In this document: positions 33,282-42,925 of the stretch, piece after piece
How the letters are laid out: every line of letters begins with the position of its first letter
How positions within the stretch are numbered: the first letter of the stretch is position 1
Source of the DNA: Frigidibacter sp.
GTDB taxonomy: Bacteria; Pseudomonadota; Alphaproteobacteria; Rhodobacterales; Rhodobacteraceae
Assembly: GCF_030695035.1 (NCBI RefSeq)
Contig: NZ_JAUYTT010000008.1
Span: 958,118-1,022,117, forward strand
Reading direction: 5' to 3'
Length of the DNA: 64,000 nt
Notes under the pieces: generated by a model
What the model saw: only the letters and a program-made list of their open reading frames with translations
The model's database searches: none
Told to the model about the DNA's origin: nothing
Position numbers and translations under genes: made by a program

Positions 33282-34349
33282 ATGACGAACACCAGACCCA
33301 TTCTCATGGCCGCGATTGTTATCGCTGGTGCCGTGTTCGGCTACTTCTTCTGGCAGAGCAACCGTGCGGATGTGGTTGCGGAAGGTTTCGCGCGCGGCAA
33401 CGGGCGGATCGAAGCGGTCGAAATTGATGTGGCCTCGAAGCTTCCCGGACGGATTGAAGCGATCCTGGTGCGAGAGGGCGGGCTGGTCGAGGCGGGTCAG
33501 CCGCTGGTCACGCTTGACACACGTCAGTTGAAAGCCAACCGGCACCAGGCAGAGGCGGAACTGCGCCGTACCGAGATCGCGGTCAAAAACGCCCGCCTGA
33601 TGATCCGGCAGCGTCAGGCCGAAGTGCGCGCGGCCGAGGCGGGTCTGGCGCAGCGGCAATCGGCCCTGGATGCCGCGCAGCGCCAGTTTGCGCGGTCCGA
33701 GGCGCTGGCGGGAAGCAGTGTTGCCTCCGAACGGCAGCTTGATATCGACCGGTCGAACGCGCTTGGCGCCGAGGCTGCGGTCGCTTCGGCCGAGGCGATG
33801 CTTGCGGCGGCGCGGATCGGTGTGTCCGCAGCCGAAGCGGCGGTGATCGGGGCCGAGGCGGCGGTGGCGGCGGCAACGGCGGCGATCGAGGTGATCGACG
33901 TGCAGATCGAGGACAGCACATTGAACGCGCCCCGGGCGGGTCGGATTCAGTATATCATCGCTCGGGAGGGCGAGGTCGTGGGTGCCGGCGGGCGCGTCGT
34001 CAACATGGTTGACCTCAACGACGTTTACATGACGTTTTTCCTTCCGACCGCCGCGGCGGGGCAAATCGGGCTGGGAACCGAGGTTCGCCTTCTTCTTGAT
34101 GCAGCACCCGGTATCGTCATCCCTGCCCATGTTTCTTTCGTATCGAGTGTGGCCCAGTTCACCCCCAGAACTGTCGAGACAGAAATCGAGCGCGAGAAAC
34201 TGATGTTCAGGGTCCGTGCCACGATCGCGCCGGACTTGTTGGGCAGGTATCTCGAACAGATCAAGACCGGATTGCCCGGCGTCGCCTGGGTGCGGCTGGA
34301 TCCTGCCTCGCCCTGGCCGGCTGCGGCTCAGGGTCAGGTGCTGGAATGA
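33282..34349 (+). CDS. yhiI: HlyD-family membrane fusion protein (YhiI-like)
   Basis: A 355-residue adaptor with one N-terminal transmembrane helix ([18 protein letters not shown]), a biotinyl-lipoyl-like half ([34 protein letters not shown]) and a long alanine/glutamate-rich coiled coil (about 85-205). The second lipoyl half and a beta-barrel region ([18 protein letters not shown]) follow. Length and operon partners match E. coli YhiI, the adaptor of the YhiI-RbbA-YhhJ export system. The stop overlaps the rbbA start by four bases. Confidence 0.88.
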   Translation: MTNTRPILMAAIVIAGAVFGYFFWQSNRADVVAEGFARGNGRIEAVEIDVASKLPGRIEAILVREGGLVEAGQPLVTLDTRQLKANRHQAEAELRRTEIAVKNARLMIRQRQAEVRAAEAGLAQRQSALDAAQRQFARSEALAGSSVASERQLDIDRSNALGAEAAVASAEAMLAAARIGVSAAEAAVIGAEAAVAAATAAIEVIDVQIEDSTLNAPRAGRIQYIIAREGEVVGAGGRVVNMVDLNDVYMTFFLPTAAAGQIGLGTEVRLLLDAAPGIVIPAHVSFVSSVAQFTPRTVETEIEREKLMFRVRATIAPDLLGRYLEQIKTGLPGVAWVRLDPASPWPAAAQGQVLE

Positions 34350-37081
34350 CCGATGCCGGGCTCGTGGTGCGCGCAGACGGGCTGTCGCTCCGCTATGGGA
34401 CGATCCGGGCTTTGGACGAGGTTTCGATCGATCTGCCTACAGGCTGTTCCGTTGGCATCATAGGGCCAGACGGCGTTGGCAAGTCGAGCCTTCTGGCGCT
34501 CATCGTCGGGGCGCGGCAGATGCAGGAGGGGCGGCTCGAGGTGCTGGGGGGCGACATGGCCCGTGCCGGGCATCGCGCGCGGATTGCCCCGCGCATCGCC
34601 TATATGCCACAGGGGCTGGGGCGAAACCTTTACCCAACGCTTTCGGTGCGGGAGAATGTCGATTTTTTCGGACGCCTCTTTGGCGAGCGCCAGCAGGAGC
34701 GCGCGCATCGTATCGCCGACTTGCTCCTGGCGACCGATCTCGCCCCCTTTGCCGACCGCGCGGCGGGCAAGCTCTCGGGCGGGATGAAGCAGAAACTGGG
34801 CCTTTGCTGCGCGCTGATCCATGATCCCGACCTTCTGGTTCTCGATGAGCCGACCACGGGTGTCGATCCGCTGTCGCGGCGGGAATTCTGGACCTTGATC
34901 GAGCGCATCCGCTCTGATCGTCCGGGCATGAGTCTGCTTGTGTCGAGCGCCTATATGGAAGAGGCTGCGCGTTTCGATCATCTGGTGGCGATGGACGCTG
35001 GCAAGGTGCTGGCAACCGGCAGCCTCGCCGAGATTCTGGAACGCAGCGGCGCTGCGGATCTCGACGCGGCCTTCATCGCACTTCTGCCCGAGGAGAAACG
35101 CCGCCGGCACCATGCCCTGAACGTGCCGCCGCGCGACACTGCGTTCGACGCCGAAAACGTCATCGAGGCCGAAAACCTCACGGTGCGGTTTGACGATTTC
35201 ACCGCTGTCAGGGAGGTGAGCTTTCGCATCAAGCGCGGCGAGATCTTCGGCTTTCTGGGCTCCAACGGCTGCGGCAAGACCACCACCATGAAGGCGCTGA
35301 CCGGGCTTCTGGCCCCGAGTTCAGGCACCACGCGGATCTATGGCCACAAGGTTGACGCCCGTGACATGGCCACCCGCAAGCGCATCGGCTACATGACGCA
35401 GTCCTTCTCGCTCTATTCCGAGCTGACGGTGCGGCAGAACCTTGATCTGCACGCGCGGCTTTTCGACATGACGCCCGCCGAGATCAGCCCGCGGATCGCG
35501 GAACTTGCGCGTCGGTTTGATCTTGAAGAGGTGCTCGACAGCCTGCCCCTGCGCCTGCCACTTGGAATTCGTCAGCGCCTGTCGCTGGCCGTTGCACTGA
35601 TCCACCGCCCCGAAATCCTGATCCTGGACGAGCCAACCTCGGGGGTGGACCCGGTGGCGCGCGATATCTTCTGGCAATCACTGATCGATTTGTCCCGAAT
35701 AGACGGCGTGACGATCTTCATCTCCACCCACTACATGTCCGAGGCCACGCGCTGCGACAGGATTTCGCTGATGCACGAAGGCCGTGTGCTTGTCAGCGAC
35801 ACGCCCGAAGCAATCCGCGAGGAGACCGCCGCAGAGACACTGGACGATGCCTTTGTCCATCACCTGAAACGCGCGCAAGGCGCGAACACAGCGCCTGTGA
35901 CCCGCAAGGGCCTCGCCGCCGACCAGGCCACGGCAGCAGGGCGGCGGCGCGCCGGGTTCAGCCTTGCGCGGCTGCTGAGCTTTTCGTGGCGCGAGGCGCT
36001 GGAGTTGCGCCGCGATCCGATCCGCCTGATGCTCGCAAGCCTAGGCAGCGTGATCCTGATGATCGTGCTCGGCTATGGCATTTCGCTTGATGTCAACAAT
36101 ATCAAATTCGCTGTGCTTGATTTTGACCAGACGGTTGCCAGCCAAGCCTATGTCAACGAACTGGCCGGGTCGCGCTATTTCGAGGAGCTGACGCCGCTGA
36201 TCGACCATGCTGATCTGGATCAACGGATGCGGGCGGATGAGATCAGCCTGGCGCTGGAAATTCCCCCGGGGTTTGCCACCGATCTCGAACGCGGCCGCTC
36301 CGTCGCCATTGGCGCATGGTTTGACGGTGCCATGCCGATGCGCGCCGATACGGTGCGCGGATATGTCCAGGGCATGCACCTTCACTGGCTGACCGAACAG
36401 GTGCGGCAGGCGTTTGGCGATGACGCGGTGGCAGGAAACTTCACGCTTGAGGTGCGCTACCGCTACAACCCCGATGTCCAAAGTCTGGCCGCCATCGTGC
36501 CGGCGATGATCCCGCTGTTGCTGATGCTGATCCCGGCCACGCTGGCCGTCCTGTCCGTCGCGCGCGAGAAGGAGACAGGCTCCATCGTGAACCTCTATGT
36601 CACCCCGGCACGGCGGCTGGAATTCCTGCTGGGCAAACAGATGCCTTATGTCGTGCTGGGTTTTCTGAACTTCCTTCTGTTGCTGGCCCTGGCGGTGGTG
36701 GTATTCGGGGTCCCGGTCAAGGGCAGCCTGCTGGCACTTTCGGTGGGGGCGCTTGTCTATGTCGTGCTGGCCACCGGGCTGGGCCTGCTGATTTCCGCTT
36801 TCACCAAAAGTCAGGTCGCCGCCTTGTTCTTCACCGCACTGGTGACGATCATTCCGGCCATACAGTATGGCGGCATCATTGATCCGGTATCTTCACTGGA
36901 CGGCATGGGCCGGGTGATCGGCGGGGTCTATCCCACCAGCCATTTCGTCACGATCTCCCGCGGCACCTTTGCCAAGGCGCTGGGTTTTGGCGATCTGAGC
37001 GGGTCTTTCCTGCCGATGCTGGCGCTTGTGCCCGTTCTGGTGGTGCTGGGTGCCATATTCGTGCGCAAACAGGAGAAATAG
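34346..37081 (+). CDS. rbbA: RbbA-type fusion of two ABC ATPases and a permease
   Basis: At 911 residues it is the same size as E. coli RbbA. ATPase 1 has Walker [10 protein letters not shown], signature [10 protein letters not shown] and Walker [14 protein letters not shown]. ATPase 2 (about 270-500) has GSNGCGKTT, the variant signature [10 protein letters not shown] and [13 protein letters not shown]. An ABC-2 permease with six helices fills 540-911. RbbA was described as a ribosome-associated ATPase, and its architecture is that of an exporter; either role could apply. The unusual second signature is also typical of RbbA. It is co-translated with yhiI and followed 3 bp later by yhhJ. Confidence 0.92.
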   Translation: MTDAGLVVRADGLSLRYGTIRALDEVSIDLPTGCSVGIIGPDGVGKSSLLALIVGARQMQEGRLEVLGGDMARAGHRARIAPRIAYMPQGLGRNLYPTLSVRENVDFFGRLFGERQQERAHRIADLLLATDLAPFADRAAGKLSGGMKQKLGLCCALIHDPDLLVLDEPTTGVDPLSRREFWTLIERIRSDRPGMSLLVSSAYMEEAARFDHLVAMDAGKVLATGSLAEILERSGAADLDAAFIALLPEEKRRRHHALNVPPRDTAFDAENVIEAENLTVRFDDFTAVREVSFRIKRGEIFGFLGSNGCGKTTTMKALTGLLAPSSGTTRIYGHKVDARDMATRKRIGYMTQSFSLYSELTVRQNLDLHARLFDMTPAEISPRIAELARRFDLEEVLDSLPLRLPLGIRQRLSLAVALIHRPEILILDEPTSGVDPVARDIFWQSLIDLSRIDGVTIFISTHYMSEATRCDRISLMHEGRVLVSDTPEAIREETAAETLDDAFVHHLKRAQGANTAPVTRKGLAADQATAAGRRRAGFSLARLLSFSWREALELRRDPIRLMLASLGSVILMIVLGYGISLDVNNIKFAVLDFDQTVASQAYVNELAGSRYFEELTPLIDHADLDQRMRADEISLALEIPPGFATDLERGRSVAIGAWFDGAMPMRADTVRGYVQGMHLHWLTEQVRQAFGDDAVAGNFTLEVRYRYNPDVQSLAAIVPAMIPLLLMLIPATLAVLSVAREKETGSIVNLYVTPARRLEFLLGKQMPYVVLGFLNFLLLLALAVVVFGVPVKGSLLALSVGALVYVVLATGLGLLISAFTKSQVAALFFTALVTIIPAIQYGGIIDPVSSLDGMGRVIGGVYPTSHFVTISRGTFAKALGFGDLSGSFLPMLALVPVLVVLGAIFVRKQEK

Positions 37082-37084
37082 CCG

Positions 37085-38197
37085 ATGCGCCTGAGGCATG
37101 TTCTCCACCTGTCATTGAAGGAGCTTCGCGGGCTGTTGCGCGATCCGCTTCTGATGGTGCTGGTTGCCTATGCCTTCACGCTCGACATCTATGTCAGCGC
37201 GACGGCCATCCCCGGGGGGCTGAACCGCGCCACGATCGGCATCGTGGACGAGGACGCGTCGCCGCTTTCACGCCGCATGGCCGGCGCGTTCCTGTCGCCG
37301 TATTTCGTGCCTCCCGCGCAAATCGACATCGCAGAAATGGATGCCCGGATGGATGCCGGCTTCGACACGTTCTCCCTCGTGATCCCGCCCAATTTCCAGC
37401 GCGGCCTGCTGGCCGGGAACCGACCCGAGATGCAGCTCAATGTCGACGCCACACGCATCACTCAGGCCTTCATCGGTGCAGGCCACATCGAGGCCATGAT
37501 CAACCAGGAGGTAACGGGATGGCTGGCGCGCGACGCGGCCCAGCCTGCAATGCCTGTTGACCTTGCCCTGCGCGCCCGTTTCAACCCTGCACTTGATCCA
37601 GCGTGGTTCGGGGCGATGGTCGCGCTCATCAGTGCCGTGACCATGCTTTCGATCATCCTTTCAGGGGCTGCCTTGATCCGCGAGCGCGACCACGGCACAT
37701 TGGAGCATCTGTTGGTCATGCCCGTGACCGCCGCCGAGATCATGACAAGCAAGGTCCTCAGCATGGGAGGTGTGGTGCTGGCGGCGGCGGCGCTCTCGCT
37801 TGCCTTCATGGTTCAGGGGGTGATGGGCATACCGGTCGAGGGATCGGTCGCGCTGTTCCTCGTGGGCGCGGCCTTGCACCTTTTCGCCACGACTTCGATG
37901 GGGATCCTGCTGGCCACCATCGCAGGCTCGATGCCGAAGTTTGCCATGCTGCTTTTGCTGGTGCTGTTGCCGCTTGAGATCCTGTCGGGCGGTGTCACCC
38001 CGCGCGAGTCGATGCCCGAAGCCGTGCAATACGTCATGCTGGCGGCGCCCAACACGCATTTCATCGCGCTCGCACAGGGGGTGTTGTTCCGTGGCGCCGG
38101 GCTTTCGGTGGTCTGGCCACAACTCCTGGCACTAACCCTGATCGGATCAGCGATGTTCGCCTTCGCCTTGCACCGGTTCCGCACCTTTCTGCGCTGA
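37085..38197 (+). CDS. yhhJ: ABC-2 type permease (YhhJ-like)
   Basis: A 370-residue permease with one N-terminal helix (MVLVAYAFTLDIYVSATAI), a large periplasmic domain (about 40-170) and five C-terminal helices. The ABC-2 signature region RERDHGTLEHLLVMPVTAAE is near 200-218, and LLPLEILSGGVTPRESMPE is near 298-316. It pairs with the RbbA permease half to form the export channel. Substrate unknown; such systems export drugs or hydrophobic compounds. It is the last gene of the operon; a transposase remnant and repeat copy B follow. Confidence 0.9.
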   Translation: MRLRHVLHLSLKELRGLLRDPLLMVLVAYAFTLDIYVSATAIPGGLNRATIGIVDEDASPLSRRMAGAFLSPYFVPPAQIDIAEMDARMDAGFDTFSLVIPPNFQRGLLAGNRPEMQLNVDATRITQAFIGAGHIEAMINQEVTGWLARDAAQPAMPVDLALRARFNPALDPAWFGAMVALISAVTMLSIILSGAALIRERDHGTLEHLLVMPVTAAEIMTSKVLSMGGVVLAAAALSLAFMVQGVMGIPVEGSVALFLVGAALHLFATTSMGILLATIAGSMPKFAMLLLLVLLPLEILSGGVTPRESMPEAVQYVMLAAPNTHFIALAQGVLFRGAGLSVVWPQLLALTLIGSAMFAFALHRFRTFLR

Positions 38198-38395
38198 ACC
38201 GGTGCAAGCCATTGCTGCGCCGCGCGGCGTTGCGCACTCCGGTATCGCGCGTTACGGCCCGCCGAATGATTTTTGATCTGGTCGTGAAGCGCCCAGGGGC
38301 TGTTGACGTTCGGGATTCCCAAATCGTTTGACTTCTGATTGGCGTTGTTGCGCAACTCACGCCTGAGGTGTGACTTCCCCCTTTCCCCGATGGCC

Positions 38396-38530
38396 TCATG
38401 CCACGCGGACGATCTCGGCGGTGCCGAGGACTGAGAAGCGGTTCCTGAGGGCGATGCGGATCTGGATTTCGGCGGTCTGGCGGTCGGGATCTCTTGCGAC
38501 GATGCGCTCGCCGAAGGCCTTCCTTGCCGC
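38396..38530 (-). mobile_element. DDE transposase C-terminal remnant (IS5-like)
   Basis: Minus strand reads ARKAFGERIVARDPDRQTAE and IQIRIALRNRFSVLGTAEIV before a stop at 38396, the look of an IS5-type transposase C-terminus. Only about 45 codons remain. It directly abuts the inner end of repeat copy B. The preceding stretch 38198-38395 holds no gene; it includes GCTGTTGACGTTCGGGATTC, which may belong to the same insertion. Confidence 0.5.
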
Positions 38531-38755
38531 AATCCAGGCCCAAACTGTACGAAAGCGGCAGGGCAGGTCTGTCCGCTGCGCGAAAAGACGCCGACGCCAG
38601 GCAAGGATTCGGCGGATTCGCGGGCCGATCCACCCAGTTCCAGCCGTCTGCGCGACCGCCGACGCCGCTCGGGCGCGAAAAGCGCTTGTCCAGCGGGCAG
38701 ACTCTGGCGATCTTGCTGTCAAACGGCAGGCCACTTGGGAAATGTCGGTTTAAAC
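38530..38755 (-). repeat. Dispersed repeat, copy B (inverted to copy A)
   Basis: Read on the minus strand from 38755: CCGACATTTCCCAAGTGGCC, then a sequence that follows copy A for about 220 bp, including GCGGACAGACCTGCCCTGCC near the inner end. Copies A and B face each other around the HxlR and yhiI-rbbA-yhhJ genes. Confidence 0.75.
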
Positions 38756-38777
38756 ACGCTCATCAAAGGAGATTGCG

Positions 38778-39374
38778 ATGACAAACCAGAGCCATATTCA
38801 CCCCTATGTGGAGTGGGCCAAAAGCCACCTTAATGAAATGGATGCGTCGCTTGCGCTGTTCGAGTCCAAAATCGAACACCAAAAAGATGCAGCAAGCCGG
38901 AAGGCCATGGACATCATCGCAGACATGAAAAAGCGGCGTGATGCATTTCAGGCACGGGCCGAGGGAGCCCTGGCGATGACAGAACAGGAATGGTCTGCGG
39001 CCAAGGCGGAGATGGAAAGTGAATGGAACAAATTCGAAATTGGTGTCGATGACTATTTTGACACGGTTTCCGAACGAGTGGGTGAATACCAGTCCGCGTT
39101 TAGCGCCCGGATTGATGCGCAGCGCAAGGCCTGGGACGAAACGATTCAGAAGAACAATGCAGCCGCAAAAGAGTTTCTAGGCGAGCGGACGAAAGACGTC
39201 GAAGCCGCTGCTGCGAAGCTTGAGCGCGATCTCCACGAAGCAGAGCAAAAACTTCGCAACGTCAAAGTGGCCAGCCATACTTCCTGGTCCGCAATGCGGG
39301 AAGCGCTTTCACAATCCCGCAAGGCTTACGATAAGGCGATCGATGAAATGCAGAAAGCTTTCAGAGCCGTGTGA
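38778..39374 (+). CDS. Coiled-coil cytoplasmic protein, function unknown
   Basis: A 198-residue, highly charged, almost entirely helical protein with long heptad stretches (SRKAMDIIADMKKRRDAFQA, DVEAAAAKLERDLHEAEQKL) and no signal peptide or membrane helix. A ribosome site AAAGGAGA precedes ATG 38778. Composition resembles apolipoprotein-like or sll1863-type stress proteins, but I cannot assign a family. The base composition is clearly lower in GC than the neighbouring genes, a sign of separate origin. It is followed by a second small helical protein gene. Confidence 0.7.
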   Translation: MTNQSHIHPYVEWAKSHLNEMDASLALFESKIEHQKDAASRKAMDIIADMKKRRDAFQARAEGALAMTEQEWSAAKAEMESEWNKFEIGVDDYFDTVSERVGEYQSAFSARIDAQRKAWDETIQKNNAAAKEFLGERTKDVEAAAAKLERDLHEAEQKLRNVKVASHTSWSAMREALSQSRKAYDKAIDEMQKAFRAV

Positions 39375-39451
39375 GAAGCTTAGGCACGAATGAAATCGGC
39401 AGGCTTTGACGTCTGCTGATTCACGCTTCGGCCAATAAAAAGGCACACAAA

Positions 39452-39712
39452 ATGACCATCAAGTTCAATCCAAAAAGTGCACTGCTGCTTGCAAGTCTCG
39501 CCGTCGCAATATTCACAGCTCCGGCTTTTGCCGAAACCAGTTTTGAAGCCGTCAAGGCAGAAGCGAAAGCGCTGGTTCAGGTCACCAAGGACTATGCTTT
39601 CGACAAACGCGATGAACTCGTTGCATATTCCAAGGCATCTCTTGAAAAAATCGACACGGACATTGGTCAGCTTGAAGTCAGAATTCGCAACGACTGGGGC
39701 GGGATGATGTGA
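39452..39712 (+). CDS. Small exported helical protein, probably cut short by a frameshift
   Basis: An 86-residue precursor with signal peptide (SALLLASLAVAIFTAPAFA) followed by a helical domain (VTKDYAFDKRDELVAYSKAS, LEKIDTDIGQLEVRIRNDWG). It stops after GMM at 39712. In the next frame the sequence continues GFSNSFSAFTEAWEKAKTEFG up to 39789, which looks like the natural C-terminal helix of the same protein. So a one-base change near 39705-39712 probably truncated it. Low GC like its upstream neighbour. Function unknown. Confidence 0.65.
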   Translation: MTIKFNPKSALLLASLAVAIFTAPAFAETSFEAVKAEAKALVQVTKDYAFDKRDELVAYSKASLEKIDTDIGQLEVRIRNDWGGMM

Positions 39713-39951
39713 AAACGGGTTTTTCCAACTCGTTTTCTGCATTCACCGAGGCTTGGGAAAAAGCAAAGACCGAATTCGGCCCTTCCTGATGAAGTTCGAT
39801 AGTCAGTCTGGATGGAAAACAAGGTGGTGAGCTGACGGATAAATCAATCCGTCGGCTCTTTCGTTCTCAAAGGAAACAGACAAATGCAAGCGCACCTCGA
39901 TTTATTGTCGCTGTGCTGACGGCGGTGTAGATATCTGCAATAGTCGCCGTC

Positions 39952-40074
39952 ATGAGAAAACTCATCGAAACCGCAAATGCACTGGTCAAAGCAGATCGAA
40001 AATGGACACCAAAACACCGCTTGATCAACACGGATACTCTGGGCGCAACTTCCAGGAGCGGCCGTTTCCTCTGA
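39952..40074 (+). CDS. Possible 40-residue ORF
   Basis: ATG 39952 opens MRKLIETANALVKADRKWTP and ends at TGA 40072-40074. No clear ribosome site or family. It lies in the 295-bp low-GC gap between the small helical protein and the acyltransferase gene (tail end). The rest of the gap shows nothing. Confidence 0.2.
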   Translation: MRKLIETANALVKADRKWTPKHRLINTDTLGATSRSGRFL

Positions 40075-40084
40075 ACACGGGCAA

Positions 40085-40798
40085 TCACTTGCGGTGCTCG
40101 TTTGCGTCAATGGCTTGTGTCACGATTGCCGTCCACTTGCGAACCGCGTCCCCTTTCAGACCGGCGGGTATGCGAATGGGGTCTCCAGTCCGAAGCGTGA
40201 CGGTAGCGCCCCAATGCGGCCATACGCGCTTGTCCCAGCGCTTTTCCATCACGCGCGCGGGCTGGCTCTCGGCCGAAACCGGCAAGATCAGGAACCCAAG
40301 TTGCGACGCCATCCGAACCGCGCCGGGCTTGGCCTGGCGATGCGGTCCGAGCGGTCCGTCTGTGGCAAAGGCGATAGTCTTGCCGTGCCGCGTTTCCCGG
40401 ATCATGTGCCGGTAGGCGGCACCCTGCCCGCCCGGCGGGAGGATCGAGGGCACATGCCCGAACCTCTGGCAGATCTGGGCGATGACAGCACCGCGAAACC
40501 CGTCGCTGGTGAAGACAACCGCGTGCTGGCCTTCGAGCAACGCGAACAGCGGCAGGAATTTGCCGTGCCAGAACACCAGGATCACGCCTTCGCCCGCAGA
40601 CGACAACTCTTCCAGTCGGGAGATTTCGGCCTTGTCCACCGACCACGAGGCGCTCCAGCGATGATAGACAAAAGCAATGGCATTGCCCGAGAAACGCGCC
40701 AGGATTGCGTTGATACTTGCGATCAAGGGCATGACGGCCCCGGAACCCGGTTTCGTGACCCGGCGATTTCGGCAGGATTTCGGCAGTCGGGGGGGCAC
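40085..40798 (-). CDS. DUF374/LPLAT-type lysophospholipid acyltransferase
   Basis: A 237-residue acyltransferase-like protein. VILVFWHGKFLPLFALLEG carries the HxxxxPL variant of the HX4D motif (about 73-80), followed by VVFTSDGFRGAVIAQICQRF, AYRHMIRE, AFATDGPLGPHRQAKPGAV and FLILPVSAES, the DUF374 blocks. It probably transfers an acyl chain to a lipid at the inner membrane. It begins with GTG 40798 directly after the glycosyltransferase stop; ATG 40732 is an alternative. The coupling suggests joint action on a glycolipid. Confidence 0.82.
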   Translation of the reverse strand: MPPRLPKSCRNRRVTKPGSGAVMPLIASINAILARFSGNAIAFVYHRWSASWSVDKAEISRLEELSSAGEGVILVFWHGKFLPLFALLEGQHAVVFTSDGFRGAVIAQICQRFGHVPSILPPGGQGAAYRHMIRETRHGKTIAFATDGPLGPHRQAKPGAVRMASQLGFLILPVSAESQPARVMEKRWDKRVWPHWGATVTLRTGDPIRIPAGLKGDAVRKWTAIVTQAIDANEHRK

Positions 40799-42109
40799 CT
40801 ATTCATCGGTTGGCCGCTCCGGCATCAGAACCGCGTCGGTGAGCGCATATGCCATGTGCCCGACGGTGCGCCATTGTTCCGCAAGCCGGCGCTTGGCGGC
40901 GTTCCAGGCGCTGTCTTCGATCGACGGGCGGATCGGCTGACGTTCGATCAGTGCCGCGTAGAGATCGAGGGTTTTCTGGATCGTGGCCTCCTGCGAGAAT
41001 TCAGCCGCAGTCCTTTTCGCCCGGACCCGCATGTCGCCAACCTCGTCCGGCGAGCGGTCGGCGAACCAGCCCAGTGTTTCGGCGAAGGTCTCGGTCGAGG
41101 CATCGCCCGCCAGCAGTCGGCCGTTTTCGCGGTCTAAGACCACGTCGCGCGCGCCGGGCGCATCGAGCGCCAGCACCGGCGCGCCGGTGGCCATTGCCTC
41201 GATCAGCACCAGCCCTTGTGTCTCCGAGACCGACGAGAACGCGAACACGTCCATGCTCGCGTAAGCCCGGGACAGGTCGACCCCGGTGAGGACCCCGGTC
41301 ATGTGAACCCGGCGCGCCACGCCCGCCTCGGCAAAGTCAGCGGCCATCGGCGCACTCATCTCGCCATGGCCGGTGATGAGCGCATGCGCGTCGGGCGCGG
41401 CATGGAGAAACCGGATCAGAGCATCTGTCAGGTAGCCGAGGTTCTTTTCCTGCGCCAGCCGCCCGACGTGGCCAACGACAAACGCATCGGCTGGGATCGC
41501 GTAGCGCGCGCGCAGTCCGGCGGTGTCGGTTTCGTCCAGCGGCACGGTATTCACCCCGGTGGGGATGACCACCGTCATCGTCTTCACTCCGTTCTGCGCA
41601 GCGAAGGTGGCGATGCTTTTACTCGGGGCGATCACTGCGTCGCACAGGTTGCAGTAGCCGATCGAAAGACCCAGCGCGAGGCGCCGGGTGATATCTGAGT
41701 CTTGGATCACGTAATGGCCATAAAGGTCATAGCGCGTGTGATAGGTGTAGACGATCGGGATATTGCGTGCCGAGGCGACGCGCAGCGCAGTGCCGCCCAG
41801 AAGAAACGGGTGGTGCGAATGAACGATATCGGGCGCGAACGCATCGAGCCGCCTCGTCAGTGACAGGCTGACGGGGCTGGGCACCGAAAAATCGGTGCCG
41901 GCAAATTGCTGATAGGCGGGAATACGAACGGTGTCGTCGGTCGATTCTTCATGATCCGGGAACTTCGGCGCCACCACCAAGACCTGATGCCCGCGCGCGC
42001 GCAACCCATCCGCAAGGCTATTGACGCTGCGCGCCACGCCGCCGACATGGGGGCTGAACGTATTGGTGAAGATGGCGATTTTCACGAAGACTGCTTCCTC
42101 ATTTCCCAT
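40799..42109 (-). CDS. Glycosyltransferase family 4
   Basis: A 436-residue GT-B enzyme. The N-terminal domain opens KIAIFTNTFSPHVGGVARSV and has DIVHSHHPFLLGG near 105. The C-terminal nucleotide-sugar domain has VVGHVGRLAQEKNLGYL near 225 and the E-x7-E motif in SETQGLVLIEAMATGAPVLA near 325. It resembles alpha-glycosyltransferases making membrane glycolipids. ATG 42109 gives the listed length; GTG 42085, preceded by AGGAAG and starting exactly at the conserved strand, is an equally good start. It forms a two-gene operon with the acyltransferase, divergent from the TetR efflux operon. Confidence 0.85.
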   Translation of the reverse strand: MGNEEAVFVKIAIFTNTFSPHVGGVARSVNSLADGLRARGHQVLVVAPKFPDHEESTDDTVRIPAYQQFAGTDFSVPSPVSLSLTRRLDAFAPDIVHSHHPFLLGGTALRVASARNIPIVYTYHTRYDLYGHYVIQDSDITRRLALGLSIGYCNLCDAVIAPSKSIATFAAQNGVKTMTVVIPTGVNTVPLDETDTAGLRARYAIPADAFVVGHVGRLAQEKNLGYLTDALIRFLHAAPDAHALITGHGEMSAPMAADFAEAGVARRVHMTGVLTGVDLSRAYASMDVFAFSSVSETQGLVLIEAMATGAPVLALDAPGARDVVLDRENGRLLAGDASTETFAETLGWFADRSPDEVGDMRVRAKRTAAEFSQEATIQKTLDLYAALIERQPIRPSIEDSAWNAAKRRLAEQWRTVGHMAYALTDAVLMPERPTDE

Positions 42110-42232
42110 GGCATGCATCCTGCGGAACGGCAATTTGACCCTGCGGCGCAAATCGGCCGACACATCGCGCGGTTTCTTTTGTCCCCCCGCTCTCTTGCCC
42201 ACTCGTGTTCGCGGGCCGAACCGCTTGCTGAC

Positions 42233-42261
42233 TTGACAGGGGCGCATGCCATCCCTAGCTA
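42233..42261 (+). promoter_or_regulatory. Sigma-70 promoter of the TetR-RND operon
   Basis: TTGACA (42233-42238), 17-base spacer, TAGCTA (42256-42261). Just downstream lies a palindromic operator and then the TetR start at 42293. Confidence 0.6.
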
Positions 42262-42265
42262 TCCA

Positions 42266-42280
42266 AACGAACGTTCAGTT
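42266..42280. promoter_or_regulatory. Predicted TetR operator
   Basis: AACGAACGTTCAGTT with the perfect core GAACGTTC (42269-42276). It overlaps the expected transcription start of the promoter at 42233-42261, so binding would block initiation of the TetR-MFP-RND operon. Confidence 0.6.
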
Positions 42281-42292
42281 AGGAGCCCCCGG

Positions 42293-42925
42293 ATGTCAAG
42301 CGACGATCTTACCGAACCTCGGCTTTCCGACCGGAAGGTTTCGATCCTCGAAGCAGCGGCCGCATTGTTCGCCAAACACGGCTACGCGGGTGTTTCGATC
42401 CGTGATCTCGCGCGGGAGATCCACACGACGCCGGCGGCGCTTTACCACCATTTCCCCGACAAGGACGCGATCTATGCCGCCGCGCTTCGCCACGTTTTTT
42501 CCGACCGTGCCAAGGCCTTGGAAACAGTCGTAAAGGGGGATGACGCGCCGGATGTCACGTTGGAGCGTCTGATCGTCTGGCTGACGCAGCAGTTCTCGGA
42601 CAACCCGGTGGTGGCACGGTTGGTGCAGCGCGAACTTCTGGCCGGTGACCGCGACCGGCTCAGGCTTCTGACCGAGGACGTGATGGCAGCGCCGTTTCGC
42701 GAGATCGAACGCTTGATGCATCGTCTTGCGCCAACCCGGGACGCAAGTCTTTCGGCCGCTTCGATCATTGCCCTGGTGATGGGATACGTCCAGTTGACGC
42801 CGGTGCTCGAGGTTCTCATCGGCGAGCGCAACACGCAACAACGCCTGAGAGATTTCGCTGCGCATACGAAAGATATGGTTCTGCGCGGGCTGCTGGCGCA
42901 ACCGCAACCCGGGGTGCACATCTGA
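42293..42925 (+). CDS. TetR-family regulator of the RND operon
   Basis: A 210-residue repressor with the DNA-binding domain at residues 12-60 (SILEAAAALFAKHGYAGVSI, RDLAREIHTTPAALYHHFPD). The C-terminal all-helical domain is of the AcrR/AefR type (VARLVQRELLAGDRDRLRLL). It starts at ATG 42293 after AGGAG. The stop overlaps the adaptor start (TGATG), so regulator and pump are one operon. A palindrome at the promoter suggests autorepression relieved by a pump substrate. Confidence 0.9.
   Translation: MSSDDLTEPRLSDRKVSILEAAAALFAKHGYAGVSIRDLAREIHTTPAALYHHFPDKDAIYAAALRHVFSDRAKALETVVKGDDAPDVTLERLIVWLTQQFSDNPVVARLVQRELLAGDRDRLRLLTEDVMAAPFREIERLMHRLAPTRDASLSAASIIALVMGYVQLTPVLEVLIGERNTQQRLRDFAAHTKDMVLRGLLAQPQPGVHI

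Noticed and set aside
39844..40110. Minus-strand 88-codon Cys-rich frame in the low-GC gap
   Set aside because: No ribosome site and no signal, and cysteines come from complementing GCA codons; no family resemblance.
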